The position numbers were made by a program, and so were the translations under genes. A stretch of DNA of 13,010 nt, from positions 1 through 13,010 of the forward strand of contig JAESTY010000204.1 in assembly GCA_016763355.1 (NCBI GenBank), read 5' to 3'. How positions within the stretch are numbered: position 1 is the stretch's first letter; each line of letters begins with the position of its first letter. Shown here in pieces: positions 7,105 through 13,010 of this stretch. The DNA comes from Immundisolibacteraceae bacterium. GTDB taxonomy: Bacteria; Pseudomonadota; Gammaproteobacteria; Immundisolibacterales; Immundisolibacteraceae. The notes under the pieces are model-generated. The model worked only from the letters and a program-made list of their open reading frames with translations, was not told the DNA's origin and did not search any database.

Positions 7105-7373
7105 GAATTTCGCTCCATCGCGACTTAATTCTCTACAGATTCATTTAATATAGAATCTTTATTAAACCCAGATCGATCCGTAAACCGACTGGCAAGATCT
7201 ACGCATTTTTTGATCGCAGATAATCGTTGTGGTTCTTTAAAGCCCGCAACTTACATAATTGAATCGCCCATTCTATATCCAACGCCCGCTAACAACCAGC
7301 CGCTCCGCTAACCACTAGCACAACGAAAAAGGCCCCGAATAATCAAGGCCTGTCTCAACACTAGATGTTTAAC
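7105..7373 (-). promoter_or_regulatory. Upstream region of alpha2 with an inverted repeat
   Basis: This 269-bp gap holds no credible gene. It contains the alpha3 terminator at its far end. Near alpha2, AGATTC (7137-7142) and GAATCT (7153-7158) are separated by ten A/T-only bases, a spacing compatible with a dimeric regulator. I see no convincing sigma70 pair. The preceding terminator implies that a promoter for alpha2 must lie here. Confidence 0.45.
7326..7351 (-). terminator. Probable rho-independent terminator of alpha3
   Basis: On the minus strand, AGGCC and GGCCT form a 5-bp stem around a 12-nt loop, directly followed by a run of T (complement of A at 7326-7330). It begins 23 bases after the alpha3 stop. 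The stem is short, so it may be leaky, but position and T-run fit termination. Confidence 0.55.
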
Positions 7374-8708
7374 CTACCGACTCAGAATCTCCGCCCACCA
7401 ACGATGCTGAGCAGCTATAACCCCCTCATCCTCAAACACCGTACCGCCACCAGGCACTTCAATGCCCAGTTCGGCTGCATCCGGATGGGTTTCGCCAATT
7501 TTCCGGGTTTTCAATCCACGGCTGGCATCATTCCAACGATGGTTTTTCGACTTATAGGCCATCTGACTCTGCTTGAACTCAGTAATATCATCGGGCGTGG
7601 CCATGCCACTGGCGTTAAAAAAATCTTCGTACTGACGGATACGTTTAGCCCGGTCTTTCAACGGCTCGCCGATTGGCGCAATGCCATAGATAGTCACTTC
7701 GGTCGTATCCACATCAATCGGCCGGAACACCCGAATCTGCGTAGAGGTCTGATCCATTAAAAAAACATTCGGGTAAACCAGCGTGTTGCGGATTTTGCCA
7801 ACCATCCAGCGCGCTTTAACCTCACCAAATTGCTCTTTATAAGTCTCATACTGGTCAAAATTGGGCCTGTCATCCGGGTTGGGAATGGTGCCGAACACCA
7901 CGCAATGGCCATGACCCAATTCAAATGACCCTCCCATGCCGGGTTTGTTAATCATGTCACCAACCATGATTGCCTTTACCTGATCGGCCTCACCTTTTAA
8001 CTTGCGCCGCCGTTCTGTGGTCATCACATAATTACCGTGGGTGGCGTAAACGTGATAACCATCCACACCGTTTTCGGCCTGAATTTTCCAGTTGCCTTTG
8101 AACATATAAGTCGAGCGGCCCTTCAGCACCTCCAATCCATCCGGTGCCTGGTCAACCATCATGTCGATAATGGTGGTAGTCGGTCCGAGGTGGTCTTTTA
8201 GCTCCAGCACATCCGCATTCAAACTTGCGAAAATAAAACCGCGATAACTCTCTACTTTGGCAACCGAAGTCAGGCTGTAGTCTTTTTTATCAAACTGGTC
8301 TGGGTAGTCACCCATATCCTCTTTAAACACCACCACCGCATTGCCTCGGGTATCAAATACCCAGCCATGAAACGGACAGCTGTAATCGGATTTATTGCCA
8401 CACTCTTCGCGCAGCAAGGTGGTGCCCCGATGCCCACATGAATTGACGAAAGCATTAATCGCCACCCCATCCGGATCGCGCACCAGAATGATCGGTGTAC
8501 GCCCCATGGTCAGGGTCATGAAATCGTTTGCTTCCGGAATTTGGCTCTCGTGGGCGATATAAATCCAGTTACCCTCCCAAATTTTGTCGATTTCTAGTTC
8601 GAACAATTCCGGGTCGGTAAAAATAGTCCGTTTGATCCGGACCACCCCATCTTCCGGTCGCTCATCGATATAACCCGCTGGCACCACCACTGAGTCAGGA
8701 CTGTTCAT
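7374..8708 (-). CDS. Benzoate dioxygenase-family Rieske oxygenase large subunit without its own beta (alpha3)
   Basis: This 444-residue subunit has Rieske ligands C91, H93, C111 and H114 (CGHRG and CPFHGW). Iron ligands H219 and H224 lie in DGYHVYATH with D216 bridging, and the likely third ligand is D373 or D374 in GMATPDD. All residues needed for catalysis are visible and the length is full, so it looks functional. It is the closest paralogue of alpha2. Unlike alpha1 and alpha2 it is followed not by a small-subunit gene but by a terminator-like hairpin and a 269-bp gap. It either shares beta2 (or another beta) or works as an alpha-only enzyme. The start is well supported: GAGGAG lies eight bases upstream. 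It is transcribed away from the divergent hydrolase gene across a 303-bp control region. The substrate is unknown. Confidence 0.93.
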   Translation of the reverse strand: MNSPDSVVVPAGYIDERPEDGVVRIKRTIFTDPELFELEIDKIWEGNWIYIAHESQIPEANDFMTLTMGRTPIILVRDPDGVAINAFVNSCGHRGTTLLREECGNKSDYSCPFHGWVFDTRGNAVVVFKEDMGDYPDQFDKKDYSLTSVAKVESYRGFIFASLNADVLELKDHLGPTTTIIDMMVDQAPDGLEVLKGRSTYMFKGNWKIQAENGVDGYHVYATHGNYVMTTERRRKLKGEADQVKAIMVGDMINKPGMGGSFELGHGHCVVFGTIPNPDDRPNFDQYETYKEQFGEVKARWMVGKIRNTLVYPNVFLMDQTSTQIRVFRPIDVDTTEVTIYGIAPIGEPLKDRAKRIRQYEDFFNASGMATPDDITEFKQSQMAYKSKNHRWNDASRGLKTRKIGETHPDAAELGIEVPGGGTVFEDEGVIAAQHRWWAEILSR

Positions 8709-8733
8709 CGGCTAATCTCCTCAAATCACCTTA

Positions 8734-8748
8734 AAAAAATCACGACGA
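8734..8748 (+). repeat. Direct repeat copy 1 (A-tract plus CACGACGA)
   Basis: AAAAAATCACGACGA lies 26-40 bp upstream of the alpha3 start. It matches copy 2 at 14 of 15 positions in the same orientation. Confidence 0.5.
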
Positions 8749-8838
8749 CATCCAGACCAATCTTCTGTCGCCCAATACTCCGCCAACTCTACCCGCTTTT
8801 CTATTGAGGGTTAATCGGTTGCTAACTTTTATTCAGAC

Positions 8839-8853
8839 AAAAAAGCACGACGA
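8839..8853 (+). repeat. Direct repeat copy 2 (A-tract plus CACGACGA)
   Basis: AAAAAAGCACGACGA lies 105 bp from copy 1, about ten helical turns, so the two copies would face the same side of the DNA. It sits inside the divergent region, about 160 bp upstream of the hydrolase ATG. Confidence 0.5.
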
Positions 8854-8998
8854 TTATTTTTTCAGACATCAATCGCCACCATCCAACTTTCTAGAATCAG
8901 CATTCATCGTCAACTTGGTTTTACAAATCAGCAACAGCACCTCACAATGGCTGCTCAAAATTTTTGACCGACGCTTCACGTCACAGAACATTTAAACC

Positions 8999-9003
8999 AG
9001 GGG
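8999..9003 (+). promoter_or_regulatory. Ribosome-binding site that fixes the hydrolase start
   Basis: AGGGG lies eight bases upstream of the ATG at 9012. A TTG at 8964 extends the frame by 16 codons but has no such site and adds a non-conserved N-terminus. Confidence 0.75.
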
Positions 9004-9011
9004 TATTTACA

Positions 9012-9875
9012 ATGAGTTTATGGCTCGATTTTATGGGTGCGGAAATCCGCTTTCTTGAAACCAAAAGCTTTGGTCGCGTTCGCATCGCCGAAGCAGGAGA
9101 TCCAGCAAACGAGACATTAATCTTCCTGCACGGCATCGGCAGCCATCTTGAAGCCTACGCCAAGCAGGTGGTTGCGCTTTCTGATCAGTTTCACGTAGTT
9201 GCCTACGATTACGTTGGCCATGGTTATTCCGAAAAACTCGAAGTGGACTACTCGGTTGACATGTTAGTCGAGCACCTCGGTGAAGTGATGGATGCGCTGG
9301 GCGTGGATAAAGCCCACCTGTCAGGCGAATCTCTTGGCGGCTGGACCTCTGGCACCTTTGCCTGCAAATATCCAGAACGGGTGTTGCGGCTGATGCTCAA
9401 CACCAGCGCTGGCTTTCCAATTCTAACCGACAAAGGCCGTGCCGATATGGCTGACCTGGCTCGTCTGAGCAAGGCAGCCGCTTCCGCTGGGGTTAACTTT
9501 GAAGGCATCGAAAATCGCATGAAGTGGCTGTTTAACGCAAACAACTACCACATGATCACCGAAGAACTGGTCAACACCCGGTTAGCCATCTACACCCAGC
9601 CAGAAATGAAAACCGTGGCCCCTCGCATTAACGCGATGATGAAAACCCACGACGATAACCTGATTCCACTGGATCAGATCAAGGCCCAAACTCTGCTGCT
9701 CTGGACTGTTGATAACCCGGTTCACGGTGTAGAAGTTGGCGAGTATGGCGCAGAAAAAATTGCCAACGCACAACTGCACGTTATGAAAAATGATTCAGCT
9801 CATTGGCCTCAGTATGAGCAGCCTGGAGAGTTCAATCCGATTGCGCGTAGTTTTTTTAGCAATGGCACCATTTAA
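9012..9875 (+). CDS. Alpha/beta hydrolase, meta-cleavage-product hydrolase type
   Basis: A 287-residue alpha/beta-hydrolase, the size of MhpC/BphD/XylF enzymes, which hydrolyse C-C bonds in ring-fission products of catechols. The oxyanion-hole motif FLHGIGS is at 38-44 and DYVGHGYS at 66-73. The nucleophile elbow GESLGG places the catalytic Ser at 107. The acid is probably D234 (WTVDNP) and the base is H264 in NDSAHWPQYEQP. The last resembles the AHW.Q.E.P ending of meta-cleavage hydrolases. A cap domain fits residues about 135-210. The substrate is not determined; esterase or epoxide-hydrolase-like activity remains possible because the same fold serves many reactions. A strong terminator follows 35 bp downstream, so it may form a single-gene unit from the divergent promoter region. 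Cluster context (oxygenases and a dihydrodiol dehydrogenase) favours aromatic catabolism. Confidence 0.85.
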   Translation: MSLWLDFMGAEIRFLETKSFGRVRIAEAGDPANETLIFLHGIGSHLEAYAKQVVALSDQFHVVAYDYVGHGYSEKLEVDYSVDMLVEHLGEVMDALGVDKAHLSGESLGGWTSGTFACKYPERVLRLMLNTSAGFPILTDKGRADMADLARLSKAAASAGVNFEGIENRMKWLFNANNYHMITEELVNTRLAIYTQPEMKTVAPRINAMMKTHDDNLIPLDQIKAQTLLLWTVDNPVHGVEVGEYGAEKIANAQLHVMKNDSAHWPQYEQPGEFNPIARSFFSNGTI

Positions 9876-9910
9876 AATTTTCGATTGCTTTAATAATTAG
9901 AAGACCCTTT

Positions 9911-9950
9911 GGACGGCGGGTAATTTGCCCGCTGTCCAACTGCCTTTTTT
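9911..9950 (+). terminator. Rho-independent terminator after the hydrolase
   Basis: GGACGGCGGG (9911-9920) pairs with CCCGCTGTCC (9928-9937) to form a 10-bp stem with one G-U pair and a 7-nt loop. A run of six T follows at 9945-9950. It separates the hydrolase from the SDR gene. A TATACT hexamer just after it (9954-9959) could be the -10 of a new promoter, but no good -35 is present. Confidence 0.85.
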
Positions 9951-9986
9951 CTTTATACTTCTGCGTAACAAACCTGGAGAGCAACC

Positions 9987-10790
9987 ATGGGCTGGATGGA
10001 TAACCGAGTTGTATTAATCACTGGCGCTGGTTCTGGCATGGGCAAAGCCCTGCTAGAGCGTTTTCTGGCCGAAGGTGCCAAAGTCGGCGCACTGGAATTT
10101 AATGCCGAAAAAGCCGACCGACTAAAGGCTGATTTTGGTGACCAGGTTGCCGTCACCCAGGGCAACGTCGCCAACTACGCTGACAACGTAGCGGCTGTTG
10201 CTGCAACGGTTGCCGCATTTGGCAAACTTGACACCTTCATCGGCAATGCCGGTGTGTTCGACTATTTCCAATCCGTCAACGACCTCGATGGCGAGGCCAT
10301 CAGCGCCGCATTTGATGAACTCTTCTCGATTAATGTGAAGGGTTATTTACTGGGTGCTAAAGCGGCCGCCGAAGAGTTGAAGAAAACTCGCGGCAGCATC
10401 ATATTCACGGTTTCCAACGCTGGCTTTTATCCCGGCGGTGGCGGCCCTATCTATACCGCATCCAAACATGCGGTTATTGGCTTGATCAAACAACTGGGCC
10501 AGGAGCTTGCACCAGAAATTCGGGTTAATGGTGTCGCACCAGGCGGCATGAAAACCGAACTCGGTGGGCTCAATGCGATGGGTATGGCTGACCAGAAACT
10601 TGAATCCATGCCTGGCCTGGAAGAAATGATCGAAGGCATGGTGCCGCTGAAGTTTGCGCCCAAACCTGCGGACTACTGTGGCCCATACGTGCTACTGGCA
10701 TCCCCAGAGAATTCTGGCCCGATGACCGGTGTGACTATTAACACCGATGGTGGCCTTGGGGTGATCAAACTATTCCCCGGCGGACAGTAA
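9987..10790 (+). CDS. cis-Dihydrodiol dehydrogenase of the BphB/HcaB SDR family
   Basis: This 267-residue short-chain dehydrogenase oxidises cis-dihydrodiols of aromatic rings to catechols with NAD+. The cofactor motif TGAGSGMG spans 12-19 and NAG is at 87-89. The catalytic set is N116, S143, Y156 and K160 (YTASK). Stretches such as SNAGFYPGGGGP (143-154), ELAPEIRVNGVAPGGM (173-188) and the late NTDGGLGV are characteristic of the biphenyl and phenylpropionate dihydrodiol dehydrogenases (BphB, HcaB), not of general SDRs or of BenD. This implies that at least one oxygenase in the cluster yields a diol that is rearomatised without decarboxylation. The start has GGAGAG seven bases upstream. A TATACT about 30 bp upstream might be a promoter element, though no -35 supports it. 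Two overlapping inverted repeats follow the gene before the next alpha subunit. Confidence 0.9.
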   Translation: MGWMDNRVVLITGAGSGMGKALLERFLAEGAKVGALEFNAEKADRLKADFGDQVAVTQGNVANYADNVAAVAATVAAFGKLDTFIGNAGVFDYFQSVNDLDGEAISAAFDELFSINVKGYLLGAKAAAEELKKTRGSIIFTVSNAGFYPGGGGPIYTASKHAVIGLIKQLGQELAPEIRVNGVAPGGMKTELGGLNAMGMADQKLESMPGLEEMIEGMVPLKFAPKPADYCGPYVLLASPENSGPMTGVTINTDGGLGVIKLFPGGQ

Positions 10791-10831
10791 AACGCCGGGC
10801 AAACCGGTCTAACCACTTGACCGGTTTGCCC
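10776..10831 (+). other. Two overlapping inverted repeats at the SDR 3' end
   Basis: CCCGGCG (10776-10782) can pair with CGCCGGG (10793-10799), enclosing the SDR stop codon. Alternatively GGGCAAACCGGTC (10797-10809) pairs perfectly with GACCGGTTTGCCC (10819-10831), a 13-bp stem with a 9-nt loop. The stems share bases 10797-10799. No U-tract follows, so this is not a classical intrinsic terminator. It more likely stabilises or punctuates the transcript. The rest of the 148-bp gap to the next gene shows nothing else I can name. Confidence 0.6.
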
Positions 10832-10938
10832 AATAATGCCGGATCATTGGTAGCCTACAGTTATTTATGAAAATGGACGTAGGGGGAGAGGCTGGCTGAC
10901 CCAGGCGCCAACCTGACTTTAAGAATGGAGACAAATAG

Positions 10939-12126
10939 ATGAACGCACCTGAGAAATATTCACCCTTGGTACGCTGGCCGGCAAAGGTTAATGAGATCCC
11001 TAAGGAAGTTTTCTTTCGCGAAGATGTTTATCAGCTAGAACTGGAAAATATTTTTTACGGCCCCGAATGGCACCCTGTTGCTCATACCGGAGAATTACCC
11101 AACAAGGGCGACTTTAAAACCATCAATGTCGGCGAACGGCCAATTTTGGTCGTCCGCGGCGATGACGGTGACATTCGTACCTTTTACAACGCCTGCGCTC
11201 ATCGCGGTAATTTGCTCGAGACTCGGGTCAGCGGCAACGCAGTAGAATTCGAATGTCCTTACCATCGCTGGCTGTTTGACCTGCGAGGCGAGCTCCGTGG
11301 TGCTCCCGGCGATGATGATTTCTCGCCCAGTTATCGCAAGGAAGACTTCGGGCTGCCGGCGATCCGTTCAGCCGAATTTATGGGATTGATTTTCGTTACC
11401 TGCAGTGATGAAACCCCAGAACTCGACGAATACCTGGGCCGGGTGAAAGACGCTTTAGCCATTACCTTCAATGGCGATGGGCGCCTGAAATTGCTCGGTT
11501 ACCAGAAAGTGCTTTATGACGTTAACTGGAAAGCTTATGTCGACAACGATGGTTATCATGCACCGTTACTGCACGCCGCTTTTAAACTACTCGACTGGCA
11601 AGGCGGTAAGGGCGAGCAATATTCAACTAAAAACGGCCATATCGGTTTCGAATCAGAACTCAAGGTGCCTAAAGACACCGGTTTTCTGAAAGATCCTACT
11701 CTGCTGCAATTTAAAGGTACTGCTAGTTCCAAAGGCTCCGCCATTGCTAGCACCTTCCCAATCACCGTGATCACCAAGCATATGGATATGATTAATATCC
11801 GTTTTGCATTTCCTCGCGGCGTTGGTCAGACTGAAGTCCATTATGGCTATTATTGCCACGAAGATGATGACGATGAAATGGTCCAGCATCGAATCCGCCA
11901 ATCATCCAATATGCTCGGGCCTACTGGCCTGGTATCGATGGAAGATGCGTCTATTTTTCACCGCATTCACGTCGGCAACCACACCCCTGGCAACGTAACC
12001 TTTCAAAAAGGGGTTAAGCATGAAGACCGAATTTGGTACGATTTCAAACAAAATGACGAAGCCGGTAACCTGCCGCGCTGGGAGCACTACCGACAATCAC
12101 TAGGCTTCAACCGGGAGGAAGCATGA
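10939..12126 (+). CDS. Rieske non-heme iron oxygenase large subunit, second clade (alpha4)
   Basis: This 395-residue subunit is shorter than the three BenA-like paralogues and clearly separate from them. Rieske ligands are C86, H88, C106 and H109 (CAHRG and CPYHRW). Iron ligands are H207 and H212 in DGYHAPLLH with D204 bridging, and D336 in SMEDASIF is the likely third ligand. The Rieske loop reads CPYHRW, where CPYHGW is more usual. Such proteins hydroxylate aromatic or polycyclic substrates with electrons from a ferredoxin or reductase, neither of which is encoded here. The ATG has GGAG nine bases upstream, 148 bp after the SDR. Its TGA overlaps the ATG of the beta gene (ATGA), so the two are translationally coupled. 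Its pairing with the BphB-like dehydrogenase upstream suggests that it forms the dihydrodiol which that enzyme oxidises. The substrate is unknown. Confidence 0.92.
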   Translation: MNAPEKYSPLVRWPAKVNEIPKEVFFREDVYQLELENIFYGPEWHPVAHTGELPNKGDFKTINVGERPILVVRGDDGDIRTFYNACAHRGNLLETRVSGNAVEFECPYHRWLFDLRGELRGAPGDDDFSPSYRKEDFGLPAIRSAEFMGLIFVTCSDETPELDEYLGRVKDALAITFNGDGRLKLLGYQKVLYDVNWKAYVDNDGYHAPLLHAAFKLLDWQGGKGEQYSTKNGHIGFESELKVPKDTGFLKDPTLLQFKGTASSKGSAIASTFPITVITKHMDMINIRFAFPRGVGQTEVHYGYYCHEDDDDEMVQHRIRQSSNMLGPTGLVSMEDASIFHRIHVGNHTPGNVTFQKGVKHEDRIWYDFKQNDEAGNLPRWEHYRQSLGFNREEA

Positions 12127-12605
12127 GTAATTTATCAATAGAAATCCTGTCTGCTTTAGACAATGCCCAGAATGGCTACATCAATTCATTAGACACCAAG
12201 AACATGGATGGCTGGCTGGCCAACTACACCACCGATGGCTCATATATCTGTATTGCTGCCGAAAATGAAGCTAACAATCTGCCAATCGCGTTGATGCTTG
12301 ATGACTGCTATGCCCGCCTGCAGGATCGAGTCACTTACGTAACCAAGGTATGGGCCGGCACCTTTGAGGATTACCAGACTCGCCACTTCACCCAGCGCAT
12401 TGGTGCTGAGGCAGTGGGCAATGACACCTACAAAGTGATCACCAACTACCATATATTGTTTACCCCAGAGCAGGGCCAGACCAACGTGCTGGTCACTGGT
12501 CATTACCAGGACGAGATCGTGTTGGGCGATACCGCCCTGTTCAAATCAAAAAAAGCGGTCATGGATACCAATGTGTCTCCACGGTATATCGTTTATCCGG
12601 TTTAG
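12123..12605 (+). CDS. Rieske oxygenase small subunit, partner of alpha4 (beta4)
   Basis: A 160-residue SnoaL/NTF2-like protein, consistent in size and location with a ring-hydroxylating oxygenase beta subunit. It has an N-terminal helix with LDTKNMDGWLANYTTDGSYI (about 23-42) and a central YARLQDRVTYVTKVW (59-73) equivalent to the RxxDRV block of the family. It ends in SKKAVMDTNVSPRYIVYPV instead of the usual DIYSI-type tail. It is divergent from beta1 and beta2, mirroring the split of alpha4 from the other alphas. The start overlaps the alpha4 stop by four bases (ATGA). A strong GGGAGGA site lies within the last codons of alpha4. It has no cofactor motifs, as expected. The identification relies on weak similarity and strong context. 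Confidence 0.85.
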   Translation: MSNLSIEILSALDNAQNGYINSLDTKNMDGWLANYTTDGSYICIAAENEANNLPIALMLDDCYARLQDRVTYVTKVWAGTFEDYQTRHFTQRIGAEAVGNDTYKVITNYHILFTPEQGQTNVLVTGHYQDEIVLGDTALFKSKKAVMDTNVSPRYIVYPV

Positions 12606-12700
12606 GCCGTATTAGCTGGACTGGTTTCGAATCGGCAACGCTGACTTATAGTTCGCCGAGCCCGCCAAAGATCAAACCCCAACGATTTAAAGCAACACCC
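12606..12700. other. Short non-coding stretch after beta4
   Basis: I see no gene, repeat or site in these 95 bases between the beta4 stop and the terminator. Confidence 0.5.
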
Positions 12701-12738
12701 AGGGCCATGCCGACCAATCGGTGTGGCCCTTTTTTTTC
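12701..12738 (+). terminator. Rho-independent terminator of the plus-strand block
   Basis: AGGGCCATGCCGA (12701-12713) and TCGGTGTGGCCCT (12718-12730) form a 13-bp stem with two G-U pairs and a CCAA loop. A run of nine T follows (12730-12738). It insulates the catabolic genes from dnaG, which must have its own promoter in the next 84 bp; I see no clear consensus there. Confidence 0.93.
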
Positions 12739-12822
12739 AACTAGCCGAATGTTTTACCCGCTTAATAGCCGGCTCACCCAACCACATTTAAATCCGATAC
12801 CAGGTCTGTAATACTCGAACCC

Positions 12823-13010
12823 GTGAGCAGAATTCCCGACAGTTTCATCGATGACCTATTGCACCGCGTCGACATTGTCGAAGTGGTCAGTCAGCGGGTG
12901 CCGCTTAAACGAGCGGGCAAGGAATACAGCGCCTGCTGTCCATTCCATGACGAGAAATCCCCGTCGTTCACGGTCTCTTCGGCCAAACAGTTCTATCACT
13001 GCTTCGGCTG
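12823..13010 (+). CDS. dnaG: DNA primase, N-terminal part (runs off the window)
   Basis: The 62 codons present encode the zinc-binding domain of DnaG, which synthesises RNA primers at the replication fork. IPDSFIDDLLHRVDIVEVV is the usual start, and CCPFHDEKSPSFTVS followed by KQFYHCFG supplies the zinc ligands Cys-x2-His and Cys. The final Cys is implied by the TG at the window edge. I take the GTG at 12823 as start because it lines up with the family N-terminus and no in-frame ATG lies just upstream. No Shine-Dalgarno sequence is visible before it, which is unusual for this window. In many gammaproteobacteria dnaG follows rpsU in the rpsU-dnaG-rpoD operon. Here the catabolic cluster occupies the upstream side instead. 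Confidence 0.95.
   Translation, partial: MSRIPDSFIDDLLHRVDIVEVVSQRVPLKRAGKEYSACCPFHDEKSPSFTVSSAKQFYHCFG

Larger units (their letters stand above)
8709..9011. promoter_or_regulatory. Divergent control region between alpha3 and the hydrolase
   Basis: This 303-bp non-coding stretch separates the two oppositely transcribed blocks and must hold promoters for both. The 15-bp element AAAAAA[T/G]CACGACGA occurs at 8734-8748 and 8839-8853, exactly 105 bp apart. TTCAGACA also repeats at 8832-8839 and 8861-8868. A weak sigma70-like pair for the plus strand is TTGAGG (8804-8809) and TTTTAT (8827-8832) with a 17-bp spacer. No open reading frame with coding character is seen. Confidence 0.6.

Noticed and set aside
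8964..9011. TTG-initiated 16-residue extension of the hydrolase
   Set aside because: The ATG at 9012 has AGGGG at eight bases, and the extension shows no family similarity.
9954..9959. TATACT as a promoter of the SDR gene
   Set aside because: The hexamer is a good -10, but there is no acceptable -35 at 16-18 bp and no extended -10 TG, so I did not list it as a feature.
11653..11901. An 82-codon minus-strand frame
   Set aside because: It is antisense to alpha4 within a well-conserved coding region and has no start signals.
1..13010. CRISPR arrays, tRNA or rRNA genes, insertion sequences, integrase or attachment sites
   Set aside because: I looked for regular repeats, cloverleaf-like ends, transposase motifs and terminal inverted repeats and saw none that I can support.

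Overview
The window looks like chromosomal DNA of a gammaproteobacterium, probably an aerobic environmental (perhaps marine) aromatic degrader. It holds a gene cluster for ring hydroxylation, inserted or assembled just upstream of the primase gene dnaG, whose first 62 codons close the window. The taxonomic call is an inference from the DnaG N-terminus, the moderate base composition and the gene families; no 16S rRNA or other strong marker is present.

Layout. Bases 1-108 hold the C-terminal tail of a 2-dehydropantoate 2-reductase-like protein. A 16-bp perfect inverted repeat (127-162) then serves as a bidirectional terminator. From 8708 down to 179 the minus strand carries, in order of transcription: alpha3, a Rieske oxygenase large subunit with its own terminator; alpha2 and beta2; alpha1 and beta1, which has an in-frame TAA at codon 61; an SsuA/THI5-type binding-protein-fold protein without a signal peptide; an MDR (quinone oxidoreductase-like) reductase; and a beta-hydroxyacid dehydrogenase. 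The three large subunits belong to the benzoate/toluate/2-halobenzoate dioxygenase family (BenA/XylX/CbdA type). Their arrangement suggests tandem duplication of an alpha-beta unit with progressive loss of beta subunits.

A 303-bp divergent control region (8709-9011) separates this block from a plus-strand block. That block holds an alpha/beta hydrolase of the meta-cleavage-product-hydrolase type, a BphB-like cis-dihydrodiol dehydrogenase, and a second, unrelated type of Rieske oxygenase whose alpha and beta genes overlap by ATGA. A strong terminator (12701-12738) isolates the cluster from dnaG.

How the genes could work together (inference): the oxygenases convert aromatic rings to cis-dihydrodiols, the BphB-like SDR rearomatises these to catechols, and the hydrolase cleaves a C-C bond after ring fission. 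The MDR and beta-HAD enzymes would process downstream carbonyl intermediates. No ferredoxin, flavin reductase, ring-cleavage dioxygenase or transcriptional regulator gene is visible, so electron supply, ring opening and control must be encoded elsewhere. The substrate cannot be determined from sequence alone.
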